From Sphingomonas cremea (lineage in GTDB: Bacteria; Pseudomonadota; Alphaproteobacteria; Sphingomonadales; Sphingomonadaceae): a DNA stretch of 64,000 nt. The stretch spans positions 1 through 64,000 of the forward strand of contig NZ_JAKFGM010000002.1 in the NCBI RefSeq assembly GCF_021502585.1, given 5' to 3'. Both the position numbers and the translations under genes were made by a program. The first letter of the stretch is position 1; every line of letters starts with the position of its first letter. Positions 17,169-26,033 of the stretch are shown one piece after another. Below the pieces are notes generated by a model. That model saw only the letters and a program-made list of their open reading frames with translations. It made no database searches and had not been told where the DNA came from.

Positions 17169-18383
17169 ATGGCACGGCCCAATCATCTCCGCGACGACCA
17201 GGCACAGGTTGATCATAGCGTCAGTCCGCTAGAGCTGTTCTTCGACCTGGTTTTCGTCTTCGCCGTTACCCAGTTGTCGCACTATTTGCTGGCCCACCAT
17301 ACTCCCGCCGGCGCGTTGCAGACCCTGGTCATGTTCCTCGCCGTCTGGTGGGCCTGGATATATACAGCCTGGGCGACCAACTGGCTCGATCCCGGCTGCG
17401 CCCCCGTTCGGCTGGTGCTGATCGGGATCATGTTTCTCAGCCTGGTAATGTCCAGCGCGATACCCGACGCCTTCGGCGATTATGGTTGGCTGTTCGCTTT
17501 GTCATATGTCGCCATCCAGGTCGGACGAACGGCTTACACGGCATGGGCCAGAGAGGGATTTCCCGGCGGCACATCAACGAACATGGCCAGGGCCACGCTC
17601 TACTTCATTGCGGCCGGAGTGTTGTGGATTGCAGGCGGTCTGGATCCCGATCCCATGCGGAGGCTGCTGTGGTGGGTAGCGGCCCTCGCCCTCGAATATG
17701 CCGGGCCATTCACGCTCTTTTACGTTCCGGCCATTGGTCGATCGAGTTTTGCAGATTGGAACATCAGCGGCGCGCACATGGCCGAACGCTGCGGCCTGTT
17801 CATTATCATTGCGCTTGGCGAAGGCATCATTGTCACCGGAGCGACGTTTGCCGAAATCCAGCCGTCCAAAGCGACGATCCTTGCGTTCCTTAGCGCATTC
17901 GTGGCCTCGGTTGCGATGTGGTGGATGTATTTCGATGTCGGCGCGCGCCGGGGCACCGAGCTCATCGAACATGACGGGCGGCCCGGGCTGATTGCGCGCC
18001 AAGCCTATACTTACGGCCATATCCCGATCATCGCCGGCATCATCGTGCTCGCCGTCGCGGACGAACGGGTCCTGACCCATCCGACCGGACATCTGGAGCC
18101 ATTTTTCATTGCCGCACTTGTCGGCGGCGGCATGCTTTTCGTTTCCGGCGCCGGGCTATTCAAGCGCATGACCAACAGCCGAGGTTATTGGCCGCTTTCC
18201 CATCTCGTTGGCCTCGGGCTGTTCGCCCTGCTCGGACTTTGGGCGGTTCTAGTTAATCCACAACCACTTACGCTTCATCTTGCTGCAAGCAGCCTGTTTG
18301 TCATCGTATCCGTATGGGAATGGGGTTCGTTCCACGGTGGATGGCGCGAGCGGTGGGCGCATTTCGAGTCGAAGCGCGATTAA
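17169..18383 (+). CDS. Low temperature requirement protein A family membrane protein
   Basis: 404 residues with about ten transmembrane helices. The family-defining first helix has LELFFDLVFVFAVTQLSHYLL, and later VWWAWIYTAWATNWLDP and the Glu-containing GLFIIIALGEGIIVTGATFAE. LtrA was named from a cold-sensitive Listeria mutant; its biochemical function is unknown. ATG 17169 is used because it directly precedes this signature; an upstream in-frame stretch lies within the GST gene. It is the last gene of the cassette, and its TAA shares 4 nt with the stop of the convergent monooxygenase gene. Confidence 0.88.
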   Translation: MARPNHLRDDQAQVDHSVSPLELFFDLVFVFAVTQLSHYLLAHHTPAGALQTLVMFLAVWWAWIYTAWATNWLDPGCAPVRLVLIGIMFLSLVMSSAIPDAFGDYGWLFALSYVAIQVGRTAYTAWAREGFPGGTSTNMARATLYFIAAGVLWIAGGLDPDPMRRLLWWVAALALEYAGPFTLFYVPAIGRSSFADWNISGAHMAERCGLFIIIALGEGIIVTGATFAEIQPSKATILAFLSAFVASVAMWWMYFDVGARRGTELIEHDGRPGLIARQAYTYGHIPIIAGIIVLAVADERVLTHPTGHLEPFFIAALVGGGMLFVSGAGLFKRMTNSRGYWPLSHLVGLGLFALLGLWAVLVNPQPLTLHLAASSLFVIVSVWEWGSFHGGWRERWAHFESKRD

Positions 18384-18679
18384 CGGACCAGGTCGAATGC
18401 GCCGAGGAAGGTTTCGGCAATAGCAAGGCCTTCAAGCTCCGCGTCGAGCCTGCGATACTCATCTCCCTGGGATGCCTGGAACCGTTCGAACGCCTCGTAA
18501 GACTCCCAATGGTCGGCGGTCAGGTAGACGCCGTCCCCATTGCGCCACAAGTCGGTCCGAATGAAGCCCGGGGCAGTTGCGAAGAGCTTTGCCCAATCGC
18601 CATCGGATTTATAGGCCGAGACGAACCGGTCCTCCTGTTCCTCGGGCACCTCGAATTGCCAAAGCCGGAGATGGGTCAT
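18380..18679 (-). CDS. Antibiotic biosynthesis monooxygenase (ABM) family protein
   Basis: 99 residues, ferredoxin-like alpha-beta barrel: LRLWQFEVPEEQEDRFVSAY, then GFIRTDLWRNGDGVYLTADHWES, then AFERFQASQG. ABM proteins are small cofactor-free oxygenases or dimeric barrels of uncertain function. It starts 4 nt inside the end of the J-protein gene (coupled), so it follows that gene on the minus strand and separates it from LtrA. Confidence 0.78.
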   Translation of the reverse strand: MTHLRLWQFEVPEEQEDRFVSAYKSDGDWAKLFATAPGFIRTDLWRNGDGVYLTADHWESYEAFERFQASQGDEYRRLDAELEGLAIAETFLGAFDLVR

Positions 18680-19266
18680 GCAAATGCTCGCGCGATTTTC
18701 AGGGTCTGATAGGCTTCGATCACTTGTCCAAGCTTGCGCTCATGGCTGCGGTCACCACCATTTCGGTCGGGATGGTAGCGGCGGACAAGCTCCGAGTAGC
18801 GGCGGCGGAGCGCGGTTCGGTCGGCATCGTCGTCAAGGCCCATTACGCCCAACGCATGGCGCTCCGCAGCGGTGAAGCGATCGACGGCGCGCCGACGCAC
18901 TTCCGGGCGGAAGCGTGCGGCGATGGCGTCGAGCGGATCGGCGAAGTCTCGCCATGCGGGACCACGGTCGGTGCCGACGTGGGCGAACGCCCGCGTGGCC
19001 CGATCCCAGCCGGCAATCGGCGATTGCGCCGCCTCAATCTCCTCCGATGTCATGCCGTTGAAGAAATTGTAGCGCGCGTTGTGCTCTCGGACATGTTCAA
19101 GGCACAGCCAGCGCCATGATCCGGGGCCGTCGAAGTCGCCCGGCTTCAACGGTGCCCGGAACTCTCCTGGCTCGCGACAGCCGGGCGCCGAGCAGCGCGC
19201 ATTGGCTCCCTCCACACGTCCGTGCCACTTAGTTTGCCGTTCCGCCACTTGCTCCTCGCGCTTCAA
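18676..19266 (-). CDS. J-domain protein (DnaJ-like co-chaperone)
   Basis: 196 residues. The C-terminal 65 are a J domain, with LRRRYSELVRRYHPDRNGGD holding the HPD tripeptide that triggers the DnaK ATPase. The N-terminal part has Cys and Trp residues (RCSAPGCREPGEF; WRWLCLEHVREHN) in a CxxxxC...C arrangement that may hold zinc. This type, with the J domain at the C-terminus, is the one usually found between bolA and cobS in alphaproteobacteria. It diverges from bolA with only 19 bp between start codons. Confidence 0.88.
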   Translation of the reverse strand: MKREEQVAERQTKWHGRVEGANARCSAPGCREPGEFRAPLKPGDFDGPGSWRWLCLEHVREHNARYNFFNGMTSEEIEAAQSPIAGWDRATRAFAHVGTDRGPAWRDFADPLDAIAARFRPEVRRRAVDRFTAAERHALGVMGLDDDADRTALRRRYSELVRRYHPDRNGGDRSHERKLGQVIEAYQTLKIARAFA

Positions 19267-19285
19267 ACGCCTCTATATAGTAACG

Positions 19286-19570
19286 ATGCCCGACGCTGCT
19301 ACCGGACCTGTCGCCAGGGAAATGATCGCACGGCTGACTGCCGCGCTCTCGCCCACCCGCCTCGATCTGGAGGACCAGAGTTACCAGCATGTCGGCCATG
19401 CCGGACACGATCCGCGCGGAGAGAGTCATTTCGCCCTCATCATCGAAAGCTCAGCTTTCGCCGGGCTGAACCGGGTTGAGCGACAGCGCAGGGTCCACGC
19501 CGCGCTCGACGAACTGCTCCGCGATCGCGTCCATGCGCTGACAATCCGCGCCCTGGCCCCAGGAGAATAG
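19286..19570 (+). CDS. BolA family protein
   Basis: 94 residues with the BolA fold: EMIARLTAALSPTRLDLEDQ, the glycine-rich His loop SYQHVGHAGHDPRGESHFALII and the helix GLNRVERQRRVHAAL. BolA proteins partner with monothiol glutaredoxins to handle [2Fe-2S] clusters, the loop His and a second C-terminal His being ligands. An in-frame extension upstream is antisense to the J-protein gene and is not used. It lies 3 nt before the pirin gene. Confidence 0.9.
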   Translation: MPDAATGPVAREMIARLTAALSPTRLDLEDQSYQHVGHAGHDPRGESHFALIIESSAFAGLNRVERQRRVHAALDELLRDRVHALTIRALAPGE

Positions 19571-19573
19571 CCG

Positions 19574-20455
19574 ATGGAAACCATCACCCCGGTCACCCAT
19601 GACCTAGGCGACTTCAAGGTCCGCCGTACGCTTCCGGCGAAAAGCCGGACAATGGTCGGGCCATTCATCTTCGTTGATCAGTTCGGTCCCGCCCGGCTTC
19701 AGCCGGGGCACGGCATGGACGTCCGCCCGCACCCCCACATCAACCTTGCGACAGTCAGTTATCTGTTCGAAGGCGCGATCGAGCACCGCGACAGCATCGG
19801 CAGCCACCAGGTGATCGAGCCGGGCGCGATCAACCTGATGACCGCTGGCAGCGGCATCGTCCATTCGGAGCGTTCCCCGAAATTGGAACGATCTGGCGGA
19901 CCTTCCCTTTACGGCATGCAGACATGGCTTGCGCTGCCCGACGGACAGGAGGAAATCGCTCCCGCGTTCGAGCATGTCGACGGAGGTGCCCTGCCGCTGG
20001 TCGAGGACCAGGGAGTCTCGGCCCGGGTGCTGATGGGAACGCTATGGGGCAGGACTGCCGGCGTCACCGAGCATAGCAAAACGATCTATGCGGATATCAT
20101 CCTTGCAAGCGGGGCCAGCGTCCCGATCGACGCAATGGCCGATGAGCGGGCGGTGATGGTCGTCGAAGGGGATGCGCGCCTCGACAGCGACCGGCTCGAA
20201 CCGTTCACGCTCTACATTCTCGCCCCCGGACAGGCGATGACGCTCAAGGCTGAGAGTCCATCCCGGATCATGCTGCTGGGCGGCGAGGCGTTCGTCACCA
20301 AGCGGCACGTATTCTGGAACTTCGTTTCATCCTCCCGCGACCGAATCAACCAGGCCAAGGAGGATTGGAAGGCCCGCCGCTTCCCCCTGGTCCCGGGCGA
20401 CGAGGAGGAGTTCATCCCTCTCCCGGAGATCCCGCTTACGGTCACCTATCCGTGA
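19574..20455 (+). CDS. Pirin family protein
   Basis: 293 residues, double cupin. The N-terminal cupin has the metal ligands in HPHINLATVSYLFEG (two His) and HRDSIGSHQVIEPG (His), followed by the glutamate-containing AGSGIVHSE. The C-terminal cupin has lost most ligands, as in other pirins. Bacterial pirins often have quercetin-dioxygenase-like activity. It follows bolA by 3 nt and overlaps the next hydrolase by GTGA. Confidence 0.92.
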   Translation: METITPVTHDLGDFKVRRTLPAKSRTMVGPFIFVDQFGPARLQPGHGMDVRPHPHINLATVSYLFEGAIEHRDSIGSHQVIEPGAINLMTAGSGIVHSERSPKLERSGGPSLYGMQTWLALPDGQEEIAPAFEHVDGGALPLVEDQGVSARVLMGTLWGRTAGVTEHSKTIYADIILASGASVPIDAMADERAVMVVEGDARLDSDRLEPFTLYILAPGQAMTLKAESPSRIMLLGGEAFVTKRHVFWNFVSSSRDRINQAKEDWKARRFPLVPGDEEEFIPLPEIPLTVTYP

Positions 20456-21351
20456 GCGGCGAATTGCCGCAGAGGCGGGTGCCGCTTTCAACCGGCATCA
20501 CGATGAACGTGGCGTTCGCGGGACCGGACGATGCCCCGCCTGTCGTCCTCGTCCACGGCTTTCCAGAGTCCCATCGCACCTGGCGGGAAGTAGCAGCACG
20601 GTTTGATGACCGCTTCCGCCTGATCATGCCCGATCTGCGCGGTTTCGGTCAGAGCGACCGTCCGCAGGACGTCGCGGCCTATGCGGCCGAAGCATTGATC
20701 GCCGACATTTTCGCGCTGGCCGATGCGCTCAACATCGACCGCTTCGCGCTGGTCGGCCATGATTGGGGTGGGGCGATCGCCTGGGCGGCGGCGCTGCGCG
20801 GCGATCTACGGATCGAGCGGCTGGCCATCATCAATTCCCCTCACCCGCTGATCTTCCAGAGAAGCCTGATCGAGGATGAGGCGCAGCGGGCCGGCTCCCA
20901 ATATATTCGCGCCTTCCGCGACCCGAAGCTGGAGTCGGGGATCGAAGCAATGGGATTCCCGACTTTCTTCGAGAAGAGCTTCTCCAAGCATGTCGATCTG
21001 GCCAAGATCCCTGCCGAGGAGCGCCAGCGCTATATCGACGACTGGAGCCGGCCGGGCGCACTCACCGCCATGCTCAACTGGTATCGGGCTAGCCATATCG
21101 TCGTGCCGACGCCCGGCGAACATGCTTCGATGCCCGCGTGGGTCGGGCGCGGCGTGCCCAAGCTCAAGATCCCGGTGCGGGTGATCTGGGGGATGGAAGA
21201 CAAAGCGCTTCTGCCCGTCCAGCTTGAGGGAATCGGCGAGGTTGGCGACGATGTCGATGTATTTCCGCTGAAAGGCGTCGGCCATTTCGCACCGTGGGAG
21301 GCGCCGGACCAGGTATCCGAAGCCCTGGCCCCCTTCCTAGCGGCGGCGTGA
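20452..21351 (+). CDS. Alpha/beta hydrolase, epoxide-hydrolase-like
   Basis: 299 residues from a GTG start inside the GTGA overlap with pirin. The oxyanion motif HGFP is at 35-38. The nucleophile elbow GHDWGG puts Asp (residue 104) in the nucleophile position, the hallmark of epoxide hydrolases and dehalogenases rather than esterases. The catalytic His is in GVGHFAPWE and an acid is in WGMEDKAL. Two Tyr in the cap that activate epoxides were not identified with certainty. Cotranscription with pirin suggests handling of oxidised aromatic compounds, an inference. Confidence 0.85.
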   Translation: MSGELPQRRVPLSTGITMNVAFAGPDDAPPVVLVHGFPESHRTWREVAARFDDRFRLIMPDLRGFGQSDRPQDVAAYAAEALIADIFALADALNIDRFALVGHDWGGAIAWAAALRGDLRIERLAIINSPHPLIFQRSLIEDEAQRAGSQYIRAFRDPKLESGIEAMGFPTFFEKSFSKHVDLAKIPAEERQRYIDDWSRPGALTAMLNWYRASHIVVPTPGEHASMPAWVGRGVPKLKIPVRVIWGMEDKALLPVQLEGIGEVGDDVDVFPLKGVGHFAPWEAPDQVSEALAPFLAAA

Positions 21352-21373
21352 CCCGCTACAGGCCCCGGCCATC

Positions 21374-21823
21374 ATGACTCGCTCGATCTCGCGCTCCGCC
21401 GCCCGGCTTTCCGCCGTGCAGGCGCTCTACCAGCAGGAAATGGAAGGCACGGAACCCGCGCGCCTGATCCATGAATTTCACCATCATCGGCTCGGCGCGA
21501 CGATCGAGGGCGACACCTACGCAGAGGCCGAAATCAGCTTCTTCGACGATCTTGTGTCTGGCGCACTCGCTCGCCGCGAAGAGATTGACGCGCTGATTTC
21601 CGAACGGCTTGCCGAAGGTTGGAACCTCGAACGCCTCGACAAGCCGATGAAGGCGATCCTCCGCGTCGGCGCCTACGAGTTGATTGCCCGGCCCGACGTG
21701 CCGGTCGCAAGCGTGATCAGCGAATATGTCGACGTCGCCGACGCCTTTTACGACAAGCGCGAGAAAGGCTTCGTCAACGGCCTGCTTGACGCCATAGCGA
21801 AGGTCGCCCGGCCCGCCGCCTAG
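21374..21823 (+). CDS. nusB: Transcription antitermination factor NusB
   Basis: 149 residues, the alpha-helical RNA-binding protein that with NusE binds boxA in rRNA leaders. Family features: ARLSAVQALYQQEMEG near the start, RPMK-type helix LDKPMKAILRVGAYEL and the C-terminal VASVISEYVDVADAFYDKREKGFVNGLLD. It is followed 42 nt later by thiL, a common pair in proteobacteria. Confidence 0.95.
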   Translation: MTRSISRSAARLSAVQALYQQEMEGTEPARLIHEFHHHRLGATIEGDTYAEAEISFFDDLVSGALARREEIDALISERLAEGWNLERLDKPMKAILRVGAYELIARPDVPVASVISEYVDVADAFYDKREKGFVNGLLDAIAKVARPAA

Positions 21824-21865
21824 GGGCTTCCATCGTTCCCGCGTCACGGGTCTATAAGCAGTGTA

Positions 21866-22804
21866 ATGAGCATCGGCGAATTGGCCTTCATCGAGCGGTT
21901 GCGCGCGCTGGCGACGCATCCTGCCGCGCGCGGGCTTGACGACGATGTGGCGGTGGTCGGCGACCTGGTGCTGACCCATGACACGATCGCGGAAGGAGTG
22001 CATTACCTTCCCGACGACCCTCCGGCCTCAGTTGGTTGGAAGCTGGTCACGGTCAACCTCAGCGATCTTGCGGCCAAGGGCGCTGAGCCGGTTGCGGCAC
22101 TGATGAGCGTGACGATCAGCGGCGACGGAGACTGGGAAGATCGATTCCTTTCGGGTGTTGCCGCCGCCTGTGAAGCCTATTCACTTCCGCTCGTTGGCGG
22201 GGACACCATTGCCCTTCCTTTGCATGCTCCGCGCGTCCTGGGCCTGACCGCCATCGGTCGCGGCGGCGCGCACATTCCATCGCGTGGCGGCGGGAGCCCG
22301 GGAGACGGGCTGTGGCTGGTGGGAACGCTGGGCGATGCGGCGGTAGGCCTGGCTGCCCTGCTTGCAGATATCAACGCGGAAGGGCCAATGGTCGAAGCCT
22401 ATCGCCGTCCAGTGCCGCAACTTGCCGCCGGACGCCAACTAGCGGTTCATGCGAGTGCGATGATGGACGTTTCGGACGGACTGTTGCTCGATGCTTCCCG
22501 ACTTTGCGCCGCAAGTCACTGTGGAGCGCGGATCGACCTGGACAGCCTGCCTCTTTCTCGAGGTTTCATTGCCGAGCGGGGATCGGACCGAAAGGCCCGG
22601 CTCTCCGCGGCAACCGCCGGCGACGATTACGCCCTTCTGGCAGCGCTTCCGGCCGATTTCGACCCTGCGGTAAGTCTTTCTTTACCTTCCGGGACCAACC
22701 TTGTCCGGATCGGGACGCTCACCGAGGGCAAGGAACTGACCTTGCTCGACGCTATGGGCGAAGTTCCGACGCCGGAGCAGCTGGGTTATGAACATCACAC
22801 TTAA
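21866..22804 (+). CDS. thiL: Thiamine-monophosphate kinase
   Basis: Phosphorylates thiamine phosphate to thiamine diphosphate. 312 residues. N-terminal GELAFIERLRAL, the metal-binding DDDVAVVGDLVLTHDTIAEGVHY, the VNLSDLAAKGAEPVA block, LVGGDTI and the C-terminal DVSDGLLLDASRLCAAS all fit. The ATG at 21866 gives the standard N-terminus. It is followed by a possible 28-codon frame that overlaps its end. Confidence 0.95.
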   Translation: MSIGELAFIERLRALATHPAARGLDDDVAVVGDLVLTHDTIAEGVHYLPDDPPASVGWKLVTVNLSDLAAKGAEPVAALMSVTISGDGDWEDRFLSGVAAACEAYSLPLVGGDTIALPLHAPRVLGLTAIGRGGAHIPSRGGGSPGDGLWLVGTLGDAAVGLAALLADINAEGPMVEAYRRPVPQLAAGRQLAVHASAMMDVSDGLLLDASRLCAASHCGARIDLDSLPLSRGFIAERGSDRKARLSAATAGDDYALLAALPADFDPAVSLSLPSGTNLVRIGTLTEGKELTLLDAMGEVPTPEQLGYEHHT

Positions 22805-22874
22805 CCTCCGCCAATGGGTCATCGCCTTTATTGGCCTGGCCTCTGGAATGGCGACTGCGCTGCTGCTTCACTAA
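22788..22874 (+). CDS. Possible 28-aa hydrophobic microprotein
   Basis: An ATG 17 nt before the thiL stop opens a 28-codon frame whose product is one hydrophobic helix (WVIAFIGLASGMATALLL). GGAGCAGC lies about 10 nt before it. Position at the end of an operon gene and the membrane-like composition make it plausible, but a frame this short can occur by chance. Confidence 0.3.
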   Translation: MNITLNLRQWVIAFIGLASGMATALLLH

Positions 22875-22892
22875 CCGCCTGACATCAGGCGG
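22875..22892. repeat. Perfect inverted repeat after thiL
   Basis: CCGCCTGA and TCAGGCGG are separated by CA, beginning right after the micro-frame stop. As RNA it can form a 7-bp GC-rich stem with an ACAU loop. There is no T tract, so it is not a standard terminator. A further CCGCCTGA copy lies about 17 nt beyond. It may protect or end the nusB-thiL transcript. Confidence 0.4.
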
Positions 22893-22994
22893 GTTGCCTC
22901 CGCCTGAAACCCCGCTACACATTCCCCGGCTTATAACGGGCGCGACCGCCAACCGGTGGCGCAGCCTATTGGTCGAATAGGGGAATTCACCGAC

Positions 22995-25100
22995 ATGAAC
23001 CTGGTACTATTTGCGATTGCCTGCGGCGTCGTTGCGCTGCTTTACGGCATCCTTACCAGCCAGCAGGTGCTTCGCGCGTCCGCCGGCAATGCACGAATGA
23101 TGGAGGTCGCCGCGGCGATCCAGGAGGGCGCATCCGCGTACCTCCGCCGCCAATATACGACGATTACGGTCGTCGGCGTCGTCGTGGCGATCATCGTTTT
23201 CATCTTCCTCGGACCGCTTTCTGCAGGCGGATTTGTCCTTGGCGCCATCCTGTCAGGCTCCACCGGCTTCGTTGGCATGAACATTTCGGTCCGCGCCAAC
23301 GTCCGCACCGCCGAGGCCGCTAGCCAGGGCCTGCAACAAGGCCTGACCATGGCCTTTCGCGCAGGTGCCATCACCGGCATGCTAGTCGCCGGCCTCGCCC
23401 TGCTCGCGATCGCGAGCTTCTTCTATTATCTGGTCGGCATTGCGGGCCATGGTCCCAGCGACCGGATCGTCGTCGACAGCCTCGTCGCGCTTGCCTTCGG
23501 TGCGTCACTGATCTCGATCTTCGCCCGCCTTGGCGGCGGCATCTTCACCAAGGCCGCAGACGTCGGCGCCGACCTGGTCGGCAAGGTCGAGGCCGGAATT
23601 CCCGAAGACGATCCCCGTAACCCAGCGGTCATCGCTGATAACGTCGGCGACAATGTCGGCGATTGCGCCGGCATGGCCGCCGACCTGTTCGAAACCTATG
23701 TCGTCACCGTCGGCGCTACGATGGTGCTCACTGCGCTGCTGATGAAGGGCGCGGGTGACGCACTGCTCCCGTTGATGAGCTTGCCGCTGCTGATTGGCGG
23801 CGTTTGCGTCCTGACTTCGATCCTCGGCACCTACTTCGTCCGGCTCGGCAAGGGCACGAGCATCATGGGTGCGATGTACAAGGGCTTCGGCGTGACCGCT
23901 GTGACTTCGGCGGTCGCGATCTATTTCGCCACGCAATATGCGCTCGGCGACCTGAATGCGCCGATGACTGCGGGCACGACCCGCTTTACCGGCATGGACC
24001 TTTACTGGTGCATGCTGCTGGGCCTCATCATCACCGGCCTCATCATCTGGATCACGGAATATTATACCGGCACCAACTATCGGCCGGTTCGATCGATCGC
24101 CAAGGCTTCCGAAACCGGCCATGGCACCAACGTCATCCAGGGCTTGGCCATCAGCCTGGAATCGACTGCCATGCCGACGCTGGTGATCTGCGCCGGTATC
24201 ATCATTGCCTACGCACTCGCCGGACTGATGGGGATCGCTTTTGCCGCGACCGCGATGCTGGCGCTGGCCGGGATGGTGGTTGCACTCGACGCTTATGGCC
24301 CGGTTACCGACAATGCCGGCGGAATTGCCGAAATGTCGGGCCTGGACGACAGCGTCCGCGACAAGACCGATGCGCTGGATGCAGTCGGCAACACTACGAA
24401 GGCCGTGACAAAGGGCTATGCTATTGGTTCGGCTGGCCTTGCCGCGCTTGTGCTGTTCGCCGCCTACACCACCGACCTGCGCGAATTCTTCCCCGGGCTG
24501 AATGTCGACTTCAGCCTGGAGAATCCGTTCGTCATCGTCGGACTGCTGCTTGGTGCGCTGCTGCCTTATCTGTTCGGCGCCCTCGGCATGACAGCCGTCG
24601 GCCGTGCTGCTGGCGACGTGGTCAAGGACGTGCGTGAGCAGTTCCGGACAAACACCGGCATCATGGATGGTTCGTCGCGGCCCGATTATGCGCGGACCGT
24701 CGACCTGGTCACCAAGGCGGCGATCAAGGAGATGATCGTACCCTCGATGCTTCCGGTGTTCGCCCCGATCGTCGTCTATTTCGTGATCACTGCCGTTGCC
24801 GGCCAGGCCCAGGGCTTCGCGGCGCTCGGAGCACTGCTTCTGGGCGTAATTGTCGGCGGCCTGTTCGTCGCCATCTCGATGACCTCGGGCGGCGGCGCAT
24901 GGGACAATGCCAAGAAGTTCATCGAAGACGGCAACCACGGCGGCAAGGGCAGCGAAGCGCATAAGGCCGCGGTCACCGGCGATACGGTGGGCGATCCTTA
25001 CAAGGATACGGCTGGCCCGGCGGTTAACCCGATGATCAAGATCACCAACATCGTCGCGCTGCTCCTGCTGGCGGCGCTGGCGGGACAGGTCGCGGGCTAA
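22995..25100 (+). CDS. hppA: Proton-translocating membrane pyrophosphatase (K+-independent type)
   Basis: 701 residues, about 16 transmembrane helices. Couples hydrolysis of pyrophosphate to proton pumping across the inner membrane. The substrate motif [21 protein letters not shown] and the [19 protein letters not shown] acidic cluster are intact. At the ion-dependence site the sequence reads [15 protein letters not shown]: Lys instead of Ala there is the established mark of potassium-independent, proton-pumping enzymes. ATG 22995 gives the usual short N-terminus before the first helix; an earlier ATG at 22956 would add 13 residues. A strong terminator follows. Confidence 0.95.
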   Translation: MNLVLFAIACGVVALLYGILTSQQVLRASAGNARMMEVAAAIQEGASAYLRRQYTTITVVGVVVAIIVFIFLGPLSAGGFVLGAILSGSTGFVGMNISVRANVRTAEAASQGLQQGLTMAFRAGAITGMLVAGLALLAIASFFYYLVGIAGHGPSDRIVVDSLVALAFGASLISIFARLGGGIFTKAADVGADLVGKVEAGIPEDDPRNPAVIADNVGDNVGDCAGMAADLFETYVVTVGATMVLTALLMKGAGDALLPLMSLPLLIGGVCVLTSILGTYFVRLGKGTSIMGAMYKGFGVTAVTSAVAIYFATQYALGDLNAPMTAGTTRFTGMDLYWCMLLGLIITGLIIWITEYYTGTNYRPVRSIAKASETGHGTNVIQGLAISLESTAMPTLVICAGIIIAYALAGLMGIAFAATAMLALAGMVVALDAYGPVTDNAGGIAEMSGLDDSVRDKTDALDAVGNTTKAVTKGYAIGSAGLAALVLFAAYTTDLREFFPGLNVDFSLENPFVIVGLLLGALLPYLFGALGMTAVGRAAGDVVKDVREQFRTNTGIMDGSSRPDYARTVDLVTKAAIKEMIVPSMLPVFAPIVVYFVITAVAGQAQGFAALGALLLGVIVGGLFVAISMTSGGGAWDNAKKFIEDGNHGGKGSEAHKAAVTGDTVGDPYKDTAGPAVNPMIKITNIVALLLLAALAGQVAG

Positions 25101-25118
25101 TTCGGCCCAAGGCAATCC

Positions 25119-25153
25119 AGGCGGGCGGAAGCTTCGGTTTCCGCCCGCCTTTT
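25119..25153 (+). terminator. Intrinsic terminator of hppA
   Basis: A perfect 12-bp stem (AGGCGGGCGGAA / TTCCGCCCGCCT) around an 8-nt loop, followed by TTT, lies 19 nt after the hppA stop. Confidence 0.9.
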
Positions 25154-25212
25154 CATTGGCACGCTCTGCGGTTATGAGCCGCCAACTCATTTAGAACATG
25201 AAAAGGATTTGA

Positions 25213-25461
25213 ATGGCCAAGGAAGAACTTCTCGAGATGCGCGGACGGGTGGTCGAGCTGCTGCCCAATGCGATGTTCCGCGTCGAGCTGGAGAATGGAC
25301 ACGAGATCCTTGGCCATACCGCGGGCAAGATGCGCAAGAACCGCATCCGCGTTCTGACCGGCGACGAGGTGCTGGTCGAACTGACGCCCTATGACCTTAC
25401 CAAGGGCCGCATTACCTATCGCTTCATGCCTGGGCGCGGAGGCCCCGGCCCAGCCGCCTGA
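25213..25461 (+). CDS. infA: Translation initiation factor IF-1
   Basis: 82 residues, S1/OB-fold: [47 protein letters not shown] and [20 protein letters not shown]-1 binds the 30S A site during initiation. The usual length is about 72; here a ten-residue tail ([10 protein letters not shown]) is added. AAAAGGA precedes the ATG. Its stop and the maf start share one base (TGATG). Confidence 0.96.
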   Translation: MAKEELLEMRGRVVELLPNAMFRVELENGHEILGHTAGKMRKNRIRVLTGDEVLVELTPYDLTKGRITYRFMPGRGGPGPAA

Positions 25462-26033
25462 TGAAGCTCATCCTCGCCTCGGCGAGCCCGCGCCGCCTCG
25501 ACCTCTTGGCACGGATCGGAGTCACACCCGACGCGGTCGATCCGGCCCATATCGACGAAAGCGTGCCTCAGGGCGAGCTTCCGCGCGACCACGCATTGCG
25601 CCTGGCGATCGAGAAGGCGGAGGCGGTAGAGGAACGCCATCCCGACGCCTTGGTCCTTGCCGCTGACACGGTTGTCGCCGTTGGCCGGAGGATTCTGCCC
25701 AAAGTCGAGGATGAGGCAACTCTGCGGACCTGCATGAAGTTGCTATCCGGCCGCCGCCATCGGGTGCTAACCGGCGTCGCACTGGCCATTCCCGGCGAAA
25801 CGACCCGATCCCGCTTGGTTGAGACGATGATCGCGATGAAGCGGCTGTCCGACGAGGAAATCGATTTTTACGCGTCGCATGGCGAGTGGCAAGGCAAGGC
25901 CGGTGGCTATGCACTGCAGGGCTATGGCGAAGTCTATGTCCGCCATATCGCCGGCAGCTACTCCAACGTCGTCGGCCTGCCGCTAGCCGAGGCTCGGCAC
26001 CTCCTCAAATCGGCTGGATATCCGATTGCCTGA
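25461..26033 (+). CDS. maf: Maf-family nucleoside triphosphate pyrophosphatase
   Basis: 190 residues. Hydrolyses modified or canonical pyrimidine NTPs to monophosphates, preventing misincorporation. The start LILASASPRRLDLLARIG is the Maf signature, and VLAADTVVAVGRRILPKVED, GRRHRVLTGVAL and GKAGGYALQGYGEVYVRHIAGSYSNVVGLPL complete it. It is coupled to infA upstream and overlaps the RNase E/G-like gene downstream by 8 nt. Confidence 0.93.
   Translation: MKLILASASPRRLDLLARIGVTPDAVDPAHIDESVPQGELPRDHALRLAIEKAEAVEERHPDALVLAADTVVAVGRRILPKVEDEATLRTCMKLLSGRRHRVLTGVALAIPGETTRSRLVETMIAMKRLSDEEIDFYASHGEWQGKAGGYALQGYGEVYVRHIAGSYSNVVGLPLAEARHLLKSAGYPIA

Noticed and set aside
12473-18679. A genomic island with an integrase and tRNA attachment site
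   Set aside because: The cassette has normal base composition for the window, no integrase, no flanking direct repeats that I can see, and no tRNA beside it. It is called a cassette on gene content only.
23505-25190. A 561-codon open frame antisense to the pyrophosphatase gene
   Set aside because: It mirrors hppA, is rich in His/Arg/Gln typical of antisense of GC-rich genes, and shows no domain, while hppA is unmistakable.
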